Both the position numbers and the translations under genes were made by a program. The notes under the pieces were generated by a model. The model was given only the letters and a program-made list of their open reading frames with translations. It did not search any database and was not told the DNA's origin. A stretch of DNA of 56,291 nt from Euzebyales bacterium (GTDB taxonomy: Bacteria > Actinomycetota > Nitriliruptoria > Euzebyales > JAHELV01), in assembly GCA_035461305.1 (NCBI GenBank), contig DATHVN010000179.1, positions 1 through 56,291 on the forward strand, written 5' to 3'. Below, one piece after another: positions 26,095 through 35,170 of this stretch; within the stretch, counting starts at the first letter, position 1, and every line of letters begins with the position of its first letter.

Positions 26095-28344
26095 ATGCCC
26101 ACGGACCTGATCGAGGTCGCCGGACTGCAGGTCGGCCGGCCGCTGCACGACTTCCTGACCAATGAGGCGATCCCGGCCGCCGGCGTCGACGAGGAGCGGT
26201 TCTGGGCCGGGTTCGCGTCGATCATCGCGGACCTGACGCCACGCAACCGCGAGCTGCTCGCGGTGCGCGAGGATCTGCAGCAGCGCCTGGACGACTGGCA
26301 CCGCGCCCGCCGCGATGAGCCGCACGACCAGCAGGCCTACCTGGCGCTGCTCAAGGAGCTGGGTTACCTGGTGGCGGACGGCGACGACTTCATCATCGAC
26401 ACGAGCGGCGTCGATCCCGAGATCGCCGAGATCGCCGGACCGCAGCTGGTGGTACCCGTCACCAACCCCCGGTATGCCTTGAACGCCGTCAACGCCCGCT
26501 GGGGGTCGCTGTACGACGCGTTGTACGGCACCGACGCGATGGGCGACGAGCCACCGCCGGGCGGGTTCAACACCGACCGCGGCGAACGCGTGATCGCCAG
26601 GGTGCGCGACTTCCTGGACGACGCGATCCCGCTCGACGGCGCGTCACACAGCGCCGTCACGCGCTACCGGATCGCCGACGGTGCCCTGGTCGCGACCGTC
26701 GACGGCGGCAACGTCGGCCTGGCCGAGCCTGAGCAGTTCGTGGCGTACCGCGGCGATGCGGACGCCCCGAGCAGCGTGCTGCTGCGCCACCACGGCCTGG
26801 GCATCGAGCTGCGCATCGATCCCGACGACCGGATCGGGCAGATGGACACCGCGGGGGTCGCTGACGTCGTCATCGAGGCGGCCGTCACGACGATCGTGGA
26901 CTGCGAGGACTCGATCGCGGCGGTCGACGCGGTGGACAAGGCGATGGCCTACCGCCACTGGCTCGGCCTGGTCACGGGTGAGTTGGCGGCGAGGGTCGAC
27001 AAGGGCGGCGAGTCGTTCATCCGAAGGCTGCATGACAACCGCATCCTGACCGGTTCCGACGGATCCGAGGTCGTGGTGCGGGCCCGGTCGCTGATGCTGG
27101 TCCGCAACGTCGGCCACCTTATGACCACGCCGGCCGTGCTCGACGCCGAGGGCGAGCCGGTGTTCGAGGGCCTGCTCGACGCCGCCGTCACGGTGCTGTG
27201 CGCGATGGCCGACGCCGACCGGCCCAAGGCCGACCGCAACTCCCCCGCTGGCTCGGTGTACGTCGTCAAGCCCAAGATGCACGGCCCCGACGAGGTGGCG
27301 TTCACCGACGAGATCTTCACGCGCGTCGAGGACCTGCTGGGTCTGCCGCCCCACACCGTCAAGATCGGCGTCATGGACGAGGAGCGGAGGACGAGCGCGA
27401 ACCTCAAGGAGTGCATCCGCGCCGCGAAGTCCCGCGTGGCCTTCATCAACACCGGCTTCCTGGACCGCACCGGCGACGAGATCCACACGTCGATGGAGGC
27501 AGGGCCGATGGTCCGCAAGGCGGAGATGAAGACCCAGCCGTGGATGCTGGCGTACGAGGACCGCAACGTCGACATCGGGCTGGCGTGCGGGCTGCAGGGC
27601 CGCGCCCAGATCGGCAAGGGCATGTGGGCCGAGCCCGCCAACATGGCGGCCATGCTCCAGGCGAAGATCGGCCATCCGACCGTCGGCGCGAACACGGCGT
27701 GGGTGCCGTCGCCGACCGCCGCGACGCTGCACGCCACGCACTACCACCAGGTCGACGTGTCCGCGCGCCAGCACGAGCTGGCGGACCGGGAGCTCGCACC
27801 GATCGAGGACCTGCTGACCATCCCGCTGGCCGACCCGACGTGGAGCGACGACGAGATCCGCGACGAGCTGGACAACAACTGCCAGGGGATCCTCGGCTAC
27901 GTCGTCCGCTGGGTGCAGCAGGGCGTGGGATGCTCCACCGTTCCGGACATCAACGACGTCGGCAAGATGGAGGACCGCGCGACGTGCCGCATCTCGTCGC
28001 AGCACATCGCCAACTGGCTGGACCACGGTGTGGTCTCGGTCGAGCAGGCCGACGAGGCGCTGCGTCGCATGGCCGAGAAGGTCGACGCACAGAACGAGGG
28101 CGACCCGCTGTACACACCGATGGCCCCCGGCTTCGACGGGCCCGCCTTCACTGCCGCGCGCGATCTGATCCTGAAGGGCACGGAGCAGCCGTCGGGCTAC
28201 ACCGAGCCCATCCTGCACCGTCGCCGCGAGGAGGCGAAGCTGCACGGCTTCCCCGCCCTGCCCGACGCACAGGCGCCGGAGGCCGAGGTGCGGGCGAGCG
28301 TCAGCGAGCCGGAGGGCGAGGACCAACAGGAGGACGTGACATGA
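26095..28344 (+). CDS. glcB: Malate synthase G
   Basis: 749 residues, the length of the G isoform (about 720-740). Recognisable blocks: [20 protein letters not shown] near residue 120, [60 protein letters not shown], and [20 protein letters not shown]. It condenses glyoxylate with acetyl-CoA to malate. ATG at 26095 gives [13 protein letters not shown], a usual family start. The stop overlaps the glcG start (ATGA), the partner gene of the glc glycolate operon. The acidic tail after residue 730 is slightly longer than usual. Confidence 0.95.
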   Translation: MPTDLIEVAGLQVGRPLHDFLTNEAIPAAGVDEERFWAGFASIIADLTPRNRELLAVREDLQQRLDDWHRARRDEPHDQQAYLALLKELGYLVADGDDFIIDTSGVDPEIAEIAGPQLVVPVTNPRYALNAVNARWGSLYDALYGTDAMGDEPPPGGFNTDRGERVIARVRDFLDDAIPLDGASHSAVTRYRIADGALVATVDGGNVGLAEPEQFVAYRGDADAPSSVLLRHHGLGIELRIDPDDRIGQMDTAGVADVVIEAAVTTIVDCEDSIAAVDAVDKAMAYRHWLGLVTGELAARVDKGGESFIRRLHDNRILTGSDGSEVVVRARSLMLVRNVGHLMTTPAVLDAEGEPVFEGLLDAAVTVLCAMADADRPKADRNSPAGSVYVVKPKMHGPDEVAFTDEIFTRVEDLLGLPPHTVKIGVMDEERRTSANLKECIRAAKSRVAFINTGFLDRTGDEIHTSMEAGPMVRKAEMKTQPWMLAYEDRNVDIGLACGLQGRAQIGKGMWAEPANMAAMLQAKIGHPTVGANTAWVPSPTAATLHATHYHQVDVSARQHELADRELAPIEDLLTIPLADPTWSDDEIRDELDNNCQGILGYVVRWVQQGVGCSTVPDINDVGKMEDRATCRISSQHIANWLDHGVVSVEQADEALRRMAEKVDAQNEGDPLYTPMAPGFDGPAFTAARDLILKGTEQPSGYTEPILHRRREEAKLHGFPALPDAQAPEAEVRASVSEPEGEDQQEDVT

Positions 28345-28769
28345 GCCTGGGCCTGGAGACCGCTCGTCAGATCATCGCCGCGACCCGCGCGGCGGGACGC
28401 GACAAGGGGCTCAAGCCCCTGTCGGTGGCGGTGCTCGACGCCGGTGGGCATCTGCTGGCGTTCGAGCGTGAGGACGGCTCGTCGACCCACCGGTTCCAGA
28501 TCGCGCACGGCAAGGCGCACGGCGCCATCGCGCTGGGCGTCAACTCGCGGCAGCTGAACGCCATGGCGGAGGAGCGCCCATACTTCATCGCCGCGGCCGG
28601 CGCCGCGGTCGGTGGTGCCCTGGTCCCCGTCCCGGGTGGCGTGCTCGTCGTCGACGGGGACGGCGCGGTCATCGGCGCCGTGGGCGCCAGCGGCGACACC
28701 TCCGACAACGACGAGGCCGCGGTCATCGCGGGACTCCAGGCGGTCGGGCTCACGGCCAAGCCCAGCTGA
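28341..28769 (+). CDS. glcG: GlcG/HbpS-family protein
   Basis: 142 residues, complete: [51 protein letters not shown] and [20 protein letters not shown]. This is the DUF336 fold found in GlcG of glycolate operons and in the heme-binding HbpS. No signal peptide, so it is cytosolic. The start overlaps the malate synthase stop, tying it to glyoxylate use. Its biochemical job in glc operons is not established. Confidence 0.85.
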   Translation: MSLGLETARQIIAATRAAGRDKGLKPLSVAVLDAGGHLLAFEREDGSSTHRFQIAHGKAHGAIALGVNSRQLNAMAEERPYFIAAAGAAVGGALVPVPGGVLVVDGDGAVIGAVGASGDTSDNDEAAVIAGLQAVGLTAKPS

Positions 28770-28802
28770 GTTGCCGGCACCGGCACGGGCACGGGCACGC
28801 CG

Positions 28803-29178
28803 AGGTGGTTCGAGGGCTTCGACGACGCCCGGACGGTGGACGACGTCACCCCGAACCTCGTCCACGGTGGTGACGGCCCACCACTGCTCCTGCTGCACGG
28901 CTACCCGCGACCGCGCCGACCTCGACGCGGGCCGACGGTTGGCGTGCCCGGTCCTGGCGCCGCGGGGTGCCACGGGCGACATGGGGTCGGCGCTACGCCG
29001 TCGTCGACGAGTGGCGGGCATGGCCGCCGTCGAGGCGGTCAGCGCGGAAGGGACGACGTTGACCCGGGACCTGGGGGGACCGCATCGACCGATGAGACCC
29101 GGACCTGCTGCACGAGGCGCCGCGCACGACGCCGGTGCGCCGGAGCTGACCGATGCGGTGCTCGCCGCGCTCGACTGA
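28803..29178 (+). pseudogene. Remnant of a haloacetate (fluoroacetate)-dehalogenase-like alpha/beta hydrolase
   Basis: The N-terminus survives in one frame (FEGFDDARTVDD, LVHGGDGPPLLLLHGYP, the oxyanion HG motif). Another frame continues directly with DRADLDAGRRLACPVLAPRG and ends APELTDAVLAALD. In intact fluoroacetate-dehalogenase-like enzymes about 150 residues, including the nucleophile, lie between the HGYP segment and the DRADLDAGRRLACPVL segment. So the middle is deleted and frames are shifted. Glycolate from haloacetates would feed the malate synthase next door, which makes the association meaningful. Confidence 0.6.
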
Positions 29179-29357
29179 GCGGCCACAGCCGCATCCGGGA
29201 ACCGTCCGGTCACCGGCGGCCGCGCGCGCATCCGGTCCGGTCACGTCAGCGTGCCGCGACGTCGAAACGGTGCGGCATCTGCCATCATCGCGGTGGAGGC
29301 AGGTCCGGCCGCGTCCCGACGGCCGATCCTGGTCGCAGCGCTCACGAAAGGCCCGAC

Positions 29358-29798
29358 ATGCCCACGGTCACCCTGATCACGCTCGGCGTCGCCGACCTCG
29401 AGCGGTCGGCGGCCTTCTACACCGCCCTTGGCTGGCACCGGTCGACGGCGTCGGTGGCCGGCGAGGTGGTCTTCATGCAGGGCGACAGTGTCGTCCTGTC
29501 GTTGTACGGCCGCGACGACCTCGCCGCGGACGCCGGCGTGGCGATGCCGGCCACGGAGCACGCGGCGCCCATCTCACTGGCCATGAACGTGCCCTCTGAG
29601 GCGGATGTGGACGCCGCGCTGGCCACAGCCGCAGCCGCCGGCGGCCAGGTGGTCCGGTCGGCGTACCGCACCGACTGGGGTGGCTACATCGGCTACGCGG
29701 CGGACCCCGACGGGCACCTGTGGGAGTTCGCCCACAACCCAGGGTTCCGCCTGCTCGACGATGGCCGCGTCGTGCTGCCGAAGGGCGGGGCGGCCTGA
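29358..29798 (+). CDS. VOC-family (glyoxalase/bleomycin-resistance fold) protein
   Basis: 146 residues, complete. First module LITLGVADLERSAAFYTALG; second module ends WGGYIGYAADPDGHLWEFAHN with the conserved D-P-D-G-x-x-W-E motif. Candidate metal ligands are the final glutamate (WEF) and residues of the first strand. The substrate is unknown; the family includes glyoxalases, dioxygenases and antibiotic-binding proteins. ATG at 29358 follows GAAAGG. The following ArsR gene starts 62 bases later. Confidence 0.8.
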   Translation: MPTVTLITLGVADLERSAAFYTALGWHRSTASVAGEVVFMQGDSVVLSLYGRDDLAADAGVAMPATEHAAPISLAMNVPSEADVDAALATAAAAGGQVVRSAYRTDWGGYIGYAADPDGHLWEFAHNPGFRLLDDGRVVLPKGGAA

Positions 29799-29860
29799 CC
29801 GCCGGCACGACCCGGCAGTCTGCTATCGTGGAGCCGTTCATATGCCGAAGGAGGCATGCG

Positions 29861-30184
29861 TTGGCCAGGCCGCAGCGGCACCGCATCCACCGTCACACGC
29901 AGGCGGCGGGGCGGACGGCCGGCGGACCACCGACCGTCTTCGCGGTGATCGGGGATCCCACCCGCCGCCGGATCATGGAGCTCCTGCACGAGCGCGAGCG
30001 CACGGTCGGCGGGCTGGTCCTCGAGCTGAACATGGCCCAGCCCGCGGTGTCCAAGCACCTGCGGACGCTGCGGGAGGCAGGTGTCGCAGCCGTCCGGGCA
30101 GACGGCCGCCACCGGTGGTATGCGCTGCGCAGCGCACCCCTCGAGGAGCTGGGGTCCTGGCTCGACGGGTTCGGCGCGCGTTGA
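29861..30184 (+). CDS. ArsR-family HTH repressor (TTG start)
   Basis: 107 residues. Winged helix: TVFAVIGDPTRRRIMELLHE, VGGLVLELNMAQPAVSKHLR and TLREAGVAAVRADGRHRWYA. No cysteine metal motif is present, as in the SdpR/non-metal ArsR branch often paired with VOC or AHSA1-type genes. Start TTG at 29861 was chosen because AAGGAGG lies 6 bases upstream and no in-frame ATG/GTG fits. Likely a local regulator of the VOC gene and itself; the neighbouring ABC-F gene is dead. Confidence 0.7.
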   Translation: MARPQRHRIHRHTQAAGRTAGGPPTVFAVIGDPTRRRIMELLHERERTVGGLVLELNMAQPAVSKHLRTLREAGVAAVRADGRHRWYALRSAPLEELGSWLDGFGAR

Positions 30185-30194
30185 CCGCCGACCG

Positions 30195-31160
30195 TCAGAC
30201 CGCACGATCGTCGCTGGGGAAGCAGAGCACCACCGTCGTGCGTTGGCTCCCCGGACGGCCGGGCCGGACCGCGTGGGGAGCCGAACGACCACTGTGGGTG
30301 ATGGCTCCCCGGAGCGTCGACTCAGTCCGCGTCCCGGACGTGGACGAGGGCGGTCTTGTAGGCGCTGAGGGGCAACGTGCCGGGCGCGACGACGGTCGCC
30401 CCGCGAGCATGCACAGCAACGTTGTCTTCCCCGTGCCGTTCGCCCCGACCAGCGCCACGCGCTCGGGTCCACGGAGCCCCAGGTCCACTGGCCGCCGCCA
30501 CAGCCGTACCGGCGAACCGTTGGAGTCAGCCACCGCGCGTTGGGGTCAGCAAGGTCGCCGACGTGGACCCGGACCGTGCCGTCGCACAGCTCGGCGATGC
30601 GGTCCGTGTGCCCGAGCAGTGTGCGGTCGTGGCCGACGACCACGAGCACGCCGCGGTAGGCGTCGACGGCCTCGTACAGTCGGGCGCGGTGACGACCGTC
30701 GAGGTTGTCGGTCGGCTCGTCGAGAAGCAGCACGTCCGGCGGATCGACGAGCAGCCGGCCAGGGGCGAGCAGCACCGACTCCCCGCCCGACAGGCGACCG
30801 TGCTGTCCAGGCCGACGTGCGCGAGCCCGAGCCGATCGAGCGTTGCGCGGGCGCGCGCGTCGACGTCCAACGCACCGACGAGGATCTCGAGGTGCTCCGC
30901 CGTGACGTCGCCCGCTTCGACCCCACACAGGGCATGGCGTTGTGTGGCCACGCCGAGCACGTCGTCGACCGGCCGGTCCGTCTGCGGTGGGAGGTGCTGT
31001 GGCAGCAGGCCGACGCGACCGTCGGCGCGGACCCGGGCGGATCGGGATGCCACAGGGACGCTCGTCCGGGTTTGGCGCCGCCCGTCCGCCGAGGTGACGA
31101 CGACATCCGCGCACGCTGCGCGGGTGGCTGTGACCTCAGCTACGCATGTCTGCGGCGCCA
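30195..31160 (-). pseudogene. Decayed ABC-F (dual ATPase) gene
   Basis: Minus-strand pieces in several frames follow ABC-F order: RVGLLPQHLPPQTDRPVDDV; then LSGGE and LLVDPPDVLLLDEPTDNLDG (signature and Walker B); VLVVVGHDRTLL (H-loop); a linker; then the second domain start VALVGANGTGKTTLLCMLAG (Walker A). The first Walker A and most of the second ATPase domain are missing, and at least three frame changes occur. ABC-F proteins act on the ribosome or in antibiotic resistance. This copy cannot be functional. Confidence 0.65.
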
Positions 31161-31271
31161 ATCAACGACGGCCGGAGGATGGCAGGATACCGCACTGTGC
31201 CGCGCGACGGAAGCGTCGGCGTTGGTCGCAGAGGGTTGGCGGCGACGGGGAGCACGCCGACCCGCCGGCCC

Positions 31272-32213
31272 TCAGGGATGCACGTGCAGGCGGACGACGC
31301 TGCCCTGTGCCGACGAGCGGACCTGCACGATGTCACAGACCTGGTTGACCATCCACAGACCCCGCGGGTCGTGCTCCTCGTGGCCTGGCACCACGCGGCC
31401 GATGAAGGGATCGGTGATCACCCCGGCGTCGCGCACCTCGCAGACCACGGCGTGGTCACGCCAGATGCGCACATCGGCGCCGCCGCCTGCGTACAGGAGG
31501 CTGTTGCTCGCGATCTCGTTGGCAGCGAGCACGAGATCCTCGACGCGGGACTCTTCCAGGCCCGCGGCGGCCGCCTGCTCGGCGACGAACGTCCGGAACT
31601 GCTTCAGCCGACCCGGTCGCAGGGTGAAGGCCACAGGCGGAGCCAATGGCTCCGGCAGCGGCGCGTCGAGCACGGAACTCGTCGCGACCTCCGGTCCCTC
31701 ATACAGGTCGCTGGCAACATCGTTGTCGCCCTGGACGATGAACGGATGGCTGCGTCGGGCCCCGTCGACGACCGCGGGGTCCAGCGCTCCGATGTCGTAG
31801 GGACACCGGAGCCAGAAGTCATCGGCGGCGGCGAACGCGACGTTGAGCAGCGCCTCCATGTGCTGGGCCTCGACCAGGTCGTCACGTCCGCGGGCCGTGG
31901 TGATCGGCTCCCCGACGCCCCGCAGCGACGTCGACGGATGGGAGTCGACGAACGCACGCCACTTCGGGATGATCCGCGCGGGGTTGCGTCCCACGTCGCC
32001 CATGTCCGCGAGTTGGACCATGTCCGCATCGGCCAGGTCGCGCAGCCATTCGATCTTCTCGGCCGAGGCGACCACGAGCGTCGGCTCACCCGCCGCCATG
32101 GCATCGGCGAGGAACGCCGACACCGACGCGTGGAACTCGTCGGCACCGTCGTAGAAGAGCGCGTCGTGGCGATAGGCGCGCGGTCTTGTCGTCGAGGCCG
32201 CGGAGGGCGTCAC
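31272..32213 (-). CDS. MEDS-domain anti-sigma-factor-like histidine kinase
   Basis: About 313 residues. The N-terminal MEDS/DcmR-like sensory part (YRHDALFYDGADEFHASVSA, EPTLVVASAEKIEWL) is followed by an RsbW-type HATPase: VEDLVLAANEIASNSLLYAG (N-box), VRDAGVITDPFIG and DPRGLWMVNQVCDIVQ. Such proteins act as serine kinases or anti-sigma regulators in stress partner-switching. GTG at 32213 lies behind a weak AAAGAG; an upstream in-frame GTG at 32276 is possible. No anti-anti-sigma partner is in the window. Confidence 0.75.
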   Translation of the reverse strand: MTPSAASTTRPRAYRHDALFYDGADEFHASVSAFLADAMAAGEPTLVVASAEKIEWLRDLADADMVQLADMGDVGRNPARIIPKWRAFVDSHPSTSLRGVGEPITTARGRDDLVEAQHMEALLNVAFAAADDFWLRCPYDIGALDPAVVDGARRSHPFIVQGDNDVASDLYEGPEVATSSVLDAPLPEPLAPPVAFTLRPGRLKQFRTFVAEQAAAAGLEESRVEDLVLAANEIASNSLLYAGGGADVRIWRDHAVVCEVRDAGVITDPFIGRVVPGHEEHDPRGLWMVNQVCDIVQVRSSAQGSVVRLHVHP

Positions 32214-32741
32214 GAGGAACTCTTTCAGCCGCCTGCTTGAGGTGTGTCGGAAGTGTTCCCGGTCCGCACCGACCAACCTACGTCGCCGACGGATGCGACG
32301 GGGCGGTGCGCAGTGTCAACGTAGGGTACGACGGAGGCCGGCACCGAGCACGTCCACGACGATCGCCAGCCGATCAACGCCAGGACGACGGTGAGGACCG
32401 CACCGTGGTCGAAGGCGGCGAGCCGCGTCGTCGACATCCTCAAGGACCGCTGGACGGCTTCGATCGGCTTCGCCGGAGGTTGGAGGCGACGGTCTGACGC
32501 GGGTGGCGCGCGACGACGGTCCACAGTGCGGGCTCACGACGCAGCCGGCGAACCGACTGCGATCGGCTCGCATGATTCGCGGTCACATGGCTACGATGAA
32601 GGGCCGTCGACAATGACGGGGACCGGCGCATGCGCTCCGACCCCCGTCGACGTCAGCACGCTGTAGGAGCGACATCATGTCCGCAAGGCACGGCTGGTCG
32701 CGGCACCGGGGGAGCCGTTGCTGATGGTCGAGGATGCCAGG
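32214..32741. other. Intergenic stretch without a recognised gene
   Basis: Between two divergent genes. Short open frames on both strands show no recognisable domain. On the minus strand a frame from 32434 with STTRLAAFDHGAVLTVVLA could be a small membrane peptide, but its start and ribosome site are unconvincing. TACGAT near 32593 on the plus strand is a candidate -10 box for the lipoprotein gene. Confidence 0.4.
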
Positions 32742-33311
32742 ATGCGCAGGAACCGGGCGGGTCCACGGGTGCTCGTCCTCCTCGCCCTGCTCGGTGTACT
32801 GGCGACCGGCTGCGCCGAGCTCACGGCGACGGAGCTGCGGCAGATCGAGCGCAGCGGGACCTCACTGCGACCGCTGCTGGACCCCGATTCGCTCGCGATC
32901 CCCGGGACCGACACCGACGATGTCATTGAGGCCCTCGGCGATCCCTACGAGACCGACGAGACCAGTCCACCTCAGGATCAGCGGCCGGGCACGGTCATCA
33001 CGATGCGCTACGAGGGGCTGGAGGTCGTCGTCCGCGAGCTGCGCGAGCCGACCCGCGAGTTCATCTCGGACATCACGATCACCAGCAGCGAGTACGCCAC
33101 GAGCCTGCCCTTCCGGGTGGGCGCCTCCCGCGGCGAGATCGAGGAGGTCCTGGGCGAACCGGCGGAGGCCCGGGACGATGCCGAGAGCTCCGAGAATACC
33201 GGGAGCCCGACAGGCACGGAGGCCGTCTACGCGCTCACCGACGACGGGGACCGCTGCATCGTCACCTACGAGGGCGACCGAGCGTCGCGCATGCGGTTCA
33301 CGTTCTCGTAG
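32742..33311 (+). CDS. Lipoprotein with two SmpA/OmlA (BamE)-like repeats
   Basis: 189 residues. Signal peptide with a lipobox: RVLVLLALLGVLATGC, acylated cysteine at about residue 24. The exported part has two modules that look like BamE/SmpA-type repeats: TDTDDVIEALGDPYETDE and VGASRGEIEEVLGEPAEARD, each with the V..lG.P pattern, followed by beta strands (TVITMRYEGLEVVV, DRCIVTYEGDRASRM). It sits on the outer face of the membrane. ATG at 32742 was preferred over one at 32724 because basic residues follow directly. Function unknown. Confidence 0.65.
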   Translation: MRRNRAGPRVLVLLALLGVLATGCAELTATELRQIERSGTSLRPLLDPDSLAIPGTDTDDVIEALGDPYETDETSPPQDQRPGTVITMRYEGLEVVVRELREPTREFISDITITSSEYATSLPFRVGASRGEIEEVLGEPAEARDDAESSENTGSPTGTEAVYALTDDGDRCIVTYEGDRASRMRFTFS

Positions 33312-33365
33312 GTCGTGCGGGCGGTGGGTGCATGGTGATCGGGACGTGACGGGCGCTCATCACTA

Positions 33366-33397
33366 CATCCTTACATCTCTGCGGCTGTGAGGGTATG
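33366..33397. promoter_or_regulatory. Imperfect inverted repeat before the ArsR-nuo-like operon
   Basis: CATCCTTACA (33366-33375) and TGTGAGGGTATG (33386-33397) form an imperfect inverted repeat around a 10-base spacer, ending 8 bases before the GTG of the ArsR gene. Position and half-site spacing fit an ArsR/SmtB autoregulatory operator. This is the only sizeable gap before the nine-gene operon, so this site would control all of it. Confidence 0.4.
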
Positions 33398-33405
33398 CTC
33401 GCTAC

Positions 33406-33771
33406 GTGTCCGACCTGGATCACGAACACCCGATCGACGCGGCGATGGTCGCGGCGGCACGGCAGCTGGTACTGTCCTCGGCCGCCGGTGAGCGTACCGC
33501 TGACGCGTTGCGCCTGCTGGCCGATCCCGTCCGCGTGCGCATCGTGTCGGCCCTCCACGCTGCCGGCGAGCTCTGCGTCGGCGACCTCGTGCTGGTGCTC
33601 GACGTGAGCGACTCGTCGGTCTCGCACGCGCTGCGCCTGCTGCGCACCGCCGGCGTGGTGCAGAACCGACGCGATGGGCGGGTCGTCTACTACCGTCTCA
33701 CCAACACCTGGGCGCCCCGCGTGCTGGACGTCGTCGCGACCGACGACCCGGCCGCCCGCGGGGACCGGTGA
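33406..33771 (+). CDS. ArsR/SmtB-family repressor leading the nuo-like operon
   Basis: 121 residues, GTG start. Winged helix: DALRLLADPVRVRIVSALHA, GELCVGDLVLVLDVSDSSV, SHALRLLRTAGVVQNRRDG and RVVYYRL. It keeps the ELCVGDL form of the alpha-3 metal site with a single cysteine, plus acidic/His residues at the N-terminus (SDLDHEHP). The stop overlaps the GTG of nuoA (GTGA), so it is translationally coupled to a complex-I-like operon. The inducer could be a metal or a thiol/redox signal. Confidence 0.82.
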   Translation: MSDLDHEHPIDAAMVAAARQLVLSSAAGERTADALRLLADPVRVRIVSALHAAGELCVGDLVLVLDVSDSSVSHALRLLRTAGVVQNRRDGRVVYYRLTNTWAPRVLDVVATDDPAARGDR

Positions 33772-34133
33772 GCACGGTGCTGGCCGCCTTCCTGTCGTCG
33801 TTGACCGTGGCCGCCGCCGCGGCAGTCGCGACGGCGGCGTGTGTGGTCGCGGCCCGCCACACGTCGCCGTACCGCTCGACCGCCCCACAACGCGTCCCGG
33901 TGCTCGGCGGACTGGAGCCCAGAACGCACGCCTGGAGCCGGTTCCACGTCCGCTACTACCCCATGACCCTGCTGTTCATCGCCTTCGAGATGGAGATGAT
34001 GTTCATGTACCCCTGGGCGGTCGTGTTCGTCGAGGAGGGTGTCAAGGCGCTCGCCGAGATGGGGATGTTCCTGGGGATCCTGTCGGTCGGCGTCGTCTAT
34101 GCCTGGCGCGAGGGCGCGTTCCGATGGCAGTGA
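33768..34133 (+). CDS. NuoA-like small membrane subunit, lacking the YECG loop
   Basis: 121 residues, three membrane helices. The family core RFHVRYYPMTLLFIAF then EMEMMFMYPWAVVF is clear (canonical RF.VRFY..ALLF..FD.E..FL.PWA). The two acidic residues of helix 2 are retained as Glu74 and Glu76. The TM1-2 loop of real NuoA has Y-E-C-G, with the cysteine near the quinone channel; here it reads PVLGGLEP, so tyrosine and cysteine are gone. GTG start overlaps the ArsR stop, and its end overlaps the next gene by 10 bases. Confidence 0.85.
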   Translation: MSTVLAAFLSSLTVAAAAAVATAACVVAARHTSPYRSTAPQRVPVLGGLEPRTHAWSRFHVRYYPMTLLFIAFEMEMMFMYPWAVVFVEEGVKALAEMGMFLGILSVGVVYAWREGAFRWQ

Positions 34134-35170
34134 CGCCGCACGAGGTGGGCGTAGCGGTTGCAGCCGGCGCCGACGCCTGGGAGCCCGTGCAGGACCTGCG
34201 CGGCGTGCCGGGGGTCCGGCTGGCGGCCTCCCCGCGCCACGCGACCGTCCTGCTGATCGCAGGCACGGTCTCCGACGCCGACCGCGAGGCGCTGCACCGC
34301 GTCCACGATCAGCTCCCGCGCCCTCGCGCCGTCGTCGCGTGGCGGCCCGCGGAGGCCGCGGCGGAGGTGCCTGCACAGACGGTCGCCGGCGACGTCGCAG
34401 CGCTGGTCGACGCCCTCCACGAGGCACAGGCCGCGGTGCTGGCGACACCCGAGCGGGGCGCGGACGATCTGCTGCCCGACACCGAGCCCAACGAGTGGCG
34501 CGGCGTCGGTCCGTTCGGACAGGGTGGCGAGGGGATGATGGGCGGCGCGCCCTACGGCCGTCCGATGGCGATGACCGGCGATGACCGTGACGGGCTGGCG
34601 CTCGACCAGCTCAACCTCACGCTCGGCCCCTTCCTCGATCCGCTGCCGGGCGGCTGCCGGCTGAAGGTGACGCTGCAGGGCGACGTGCTTCGAGAGGTCG
34701 AGCTGACCATCGCCGCAGCTCACAACAGCAGGTTCCCGCAGCCGGACCGGAGGGACCTGCGCACCGCACGCCACCTGCTGCGCCGGACCGCGCACGGATT
34801 GCACGTGGCCGGCCTCGACGCGCTGGCGGCACGCACAGCGGCACTCGCCGGCCGGGTCGCCGACACCGCGGACCGCACGGCGCTGGTCCGCGATGCCCGT
34901 CGCCTCGAACGGCGCATCCGACGCAGCGGGCTGCTGTGGACCCACCGGGGCGTCGGCGCGATGGACGGCGTCGACGCCGCGGATCGTTGGCGGGCCCGCC
35001 TCGCGTCGCTGGTCAGCGCACTCGATGGGACTGTTGTCACGCCAGCGGCGCCGGAGGACCAGGCGACGATCGAGACTGTGCTGACCGGCATGACTCTGGG
35101 CGACGCCATGGCCACGCTGGCGAGCGTGGACGTACGAGCGCAGCAGCCGGCAGCGGCGGTGGCGTCATGA
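34124..35170 (+). CDS. Cofactor-less NuoB/NuoD-like chimeric subunit
   Basis: 348 residues, no obvious named family. Residues about 25-75 follow NuoB: GVRLAASPRHATVLLIAGTV then VHDQLPRPRAVVAW (compare ASPRQAD...VAGT...VYDQMPEP). Residues about 163-195 follow the start of NuoD (LNLTLGPFLDPLPGGCRLKV, compare GPHHPATHG), and about 255-300 match the NuoD segment with THRGVGAMDGVDA. None of the NuoB [4Fe-4S] cysteines is present; the only cysteine I see is at residue 178. The NuoD quinone histidine region reads LDPLP. A Gly/Met-rich link (GGEGMMGGAPYGRPMAMTG) lies at 134-152. Start overlaps nuoA; stop overlaps nuoH. Confidence 0.7.
   Translation: MAVTPHEVGVAVAAGADAWEPVQDLRGVPGVRLAASPRHATVLLIAGTVSDADREALHRVHDQLPRPRAVVAWRPAEAAAEVPAQTVAGDVAALVDALHEAQAAVLATPERGADDLLPDTEPNEWRGVGPFGQGGEGMMGGAPYGRPMAMTGDDRDGLALDQLNLTLGPFLDPLPGGCRLKVTLQGDVLREVELTIAAAHNSRFPQPDRRDLRTARHLLRRTAHGLHVAGLDALAARTAALAGRVADTADRTALVRDARRLERRIRRSGLLWTHRGVGAMDGVDAADRWRARLASLVSALDGTVVTPAAPEDQATIETVLTGMTLGDAMATLASVDVRAQQPAAAVAS

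Noticed and set aside
32225-32434. Small minus-strand membrane peptide between the anti-sigma kinase and the lipoprotein genes
   Set aside because: Weak hydrophobic stretch, no ribosome site, no recognisable family and no coding signal distinct from background.
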